Shown: positions 15,833-16,121 of the stretch, piece by piece | How the letters are laid out: every line of letters begins with the position of its first letter | How positions within the stretch are numbered: the stretch's first letter is position 1 | Source of the DNA: Brevibacillus sp. | GTDB lineage: Bacteria > Bacillota > Bacilli > Brevibacillales > Brevibacillaceae | Reading direction: 5' to 3' | Assembly (NCBI GenBank): GCA_029240815.1 | Contig: JARDZO010000115.1 | Span: 1-16,121 of the forward strand | Length of the DNA: 16,121 bases | Notes under the pieces: model-generated | The model's input: the letters and a program-made list of their open reading frames with translations, nothing else | Told to the model about the DNA's origin: nothing | Database searches by the model: none | Translations under genes and position numbers: made by a program

Positions 15833-15855
15833 AGTGAGTAATCACTCGCATTATA
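15833..15855 (-). promoter_or_regulatory. ABC operon promoter -10 and TetR-type operator candidate
   Basis: On the minus strand a consensus TATAAT (15855-15850) has a weak -35. Directly downstream, covering the expected start site, is the palindrome AGTGA-N4-TCACT (15833-15846), which resembles many TetR-family operators. The operon encodes a TetR protein as its last gene, so an autorepression loop is the simplest reading. Confidence 0.6.
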
Positions 15856-15925
15856 ATTAAGAAAAACGTGGATATGATGCCCGCGTCCTTTGGTTTGGTG
15901 GTAAATCGAACAGTGGTGGAGGGAA

Positions 15926-16121
15926 GGAAAAAAGGGAAAACACTACAGCGATAGGAACACTGCTTGGATGATTGACTGTCCAGCTCCATTCCAAAAGAGG
16001 AACGGCGTCCAAAGTAGCCGGCTCGCGGGAGCTCCTCAGAGGTGGACGCTCAGGCGTGTTCCCCTTTTTCCACTCCGCTTGGGCTGTGTCCCAAACGCCT
16101 CCGCTTTTTTCCCTTTTTTCC
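15926..16121 (+). repeat. Interspersed repeat copy C, reaching the window edge
   Basis: It starts with GGAAAAAAGGGAAAA (15926-15940), which pairs perfectly with 16107-16121, giving the same outline as copy A. The inside carries the GGAAC-G-GCGTCC and GGACGC...GTTCC stem with AAAGTAGCC, and the right end shares 30 of 36 bases with copy A's right end. The element may continue beyond the window. It lies upstream of the ABC export operon, which reads away from it. Confidence 0.75.

Noticed and set aside
948..16121. CRISPR array or riboswitch as explanation of the repeated segment
   Set aside because: Copies are about 200 bp, kilobases apart and in both orientations, with no regular spacers, and do not sit in the leader of one gene type; this is an interspersed repeat.

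Overview
The window (about 16 kb, roughly 50-55% GC by eye) looks like chromosomal DNA from a spore-former-type Bacillota, most likely Brevibacillus or a close relative. The reasons are strong GGAGG-type ribosome binding sites, sigma-A-like promoters with TATAAT or TGnTATAAT boxes, lipoprotein adaptors in place of Gram-negative periplasmic ones, and a protein mix (VanZ, ScoAB, PurU, S1-domain protein) typical of the group. The genus is an inference from style, not a database match.

Layout from left to right. (1) 1-882: the 5' part of an S1-domain RNA-binding protein and a VanZ-family membrane protein, both on the minus strand. (2) 948-1150: first copy (A) of a repeat of about 200 bp. (3) 1236-5744: a two-gene minus-strand operon of a lipoprotein membrane-fusion adaptor and an RND permease, ending in a strong terminator. 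(4) 5881-7482: plus-strand scoA-scoB (3-oxoacid CoA-transferase) with a candidate promoter, a CcpA-like site and a terminator. (5) 7483-8034: noncoding DNA holding repeat copy B in inverted orientation. (6) 8035-9907: an Est30-like alpha/beta hydrolase that overlaps a convergent MFS transporter tail to tail. (7) 9908-10940: a LysR-type regulator divergent from the MFS gene, with a perfect LTTR-like box beside its start codon. (8) 10948-11941: purU on the minus strand with its terminator and an extended -10 promoter. (9) 12022-15855: a minus-strand four-gene operon of lipoprotein HlyD/YbhG-like adaptor, ABC ATPase, ABC-2 permease and TetR regulator, with a promoter and a palindromic operator candidate over the start site. 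(10) 15926-16121: repeat copy C, running to the window edge.

Working together: two separate adaptor-based export systems (RND and ABC-2) flank a metabolic segment (ketone-body/short-chain acyl-CoA transfer, esterase, formyl-THF hydrolysis). The ABC-2 operon has the architecture of the E. coli ybhGFSR/cecR export system, and its last gene probably represses its own promoter. The LysR protein probably regulates itself and the divergent MFS gene.

The most unusual signals are two. The repeat family has nested stems, and its terminal helix is kept by compensatory base changes between copies A and C. The RND permease appears to lack all three canonical proton-relay residues in TM4 and TM10.
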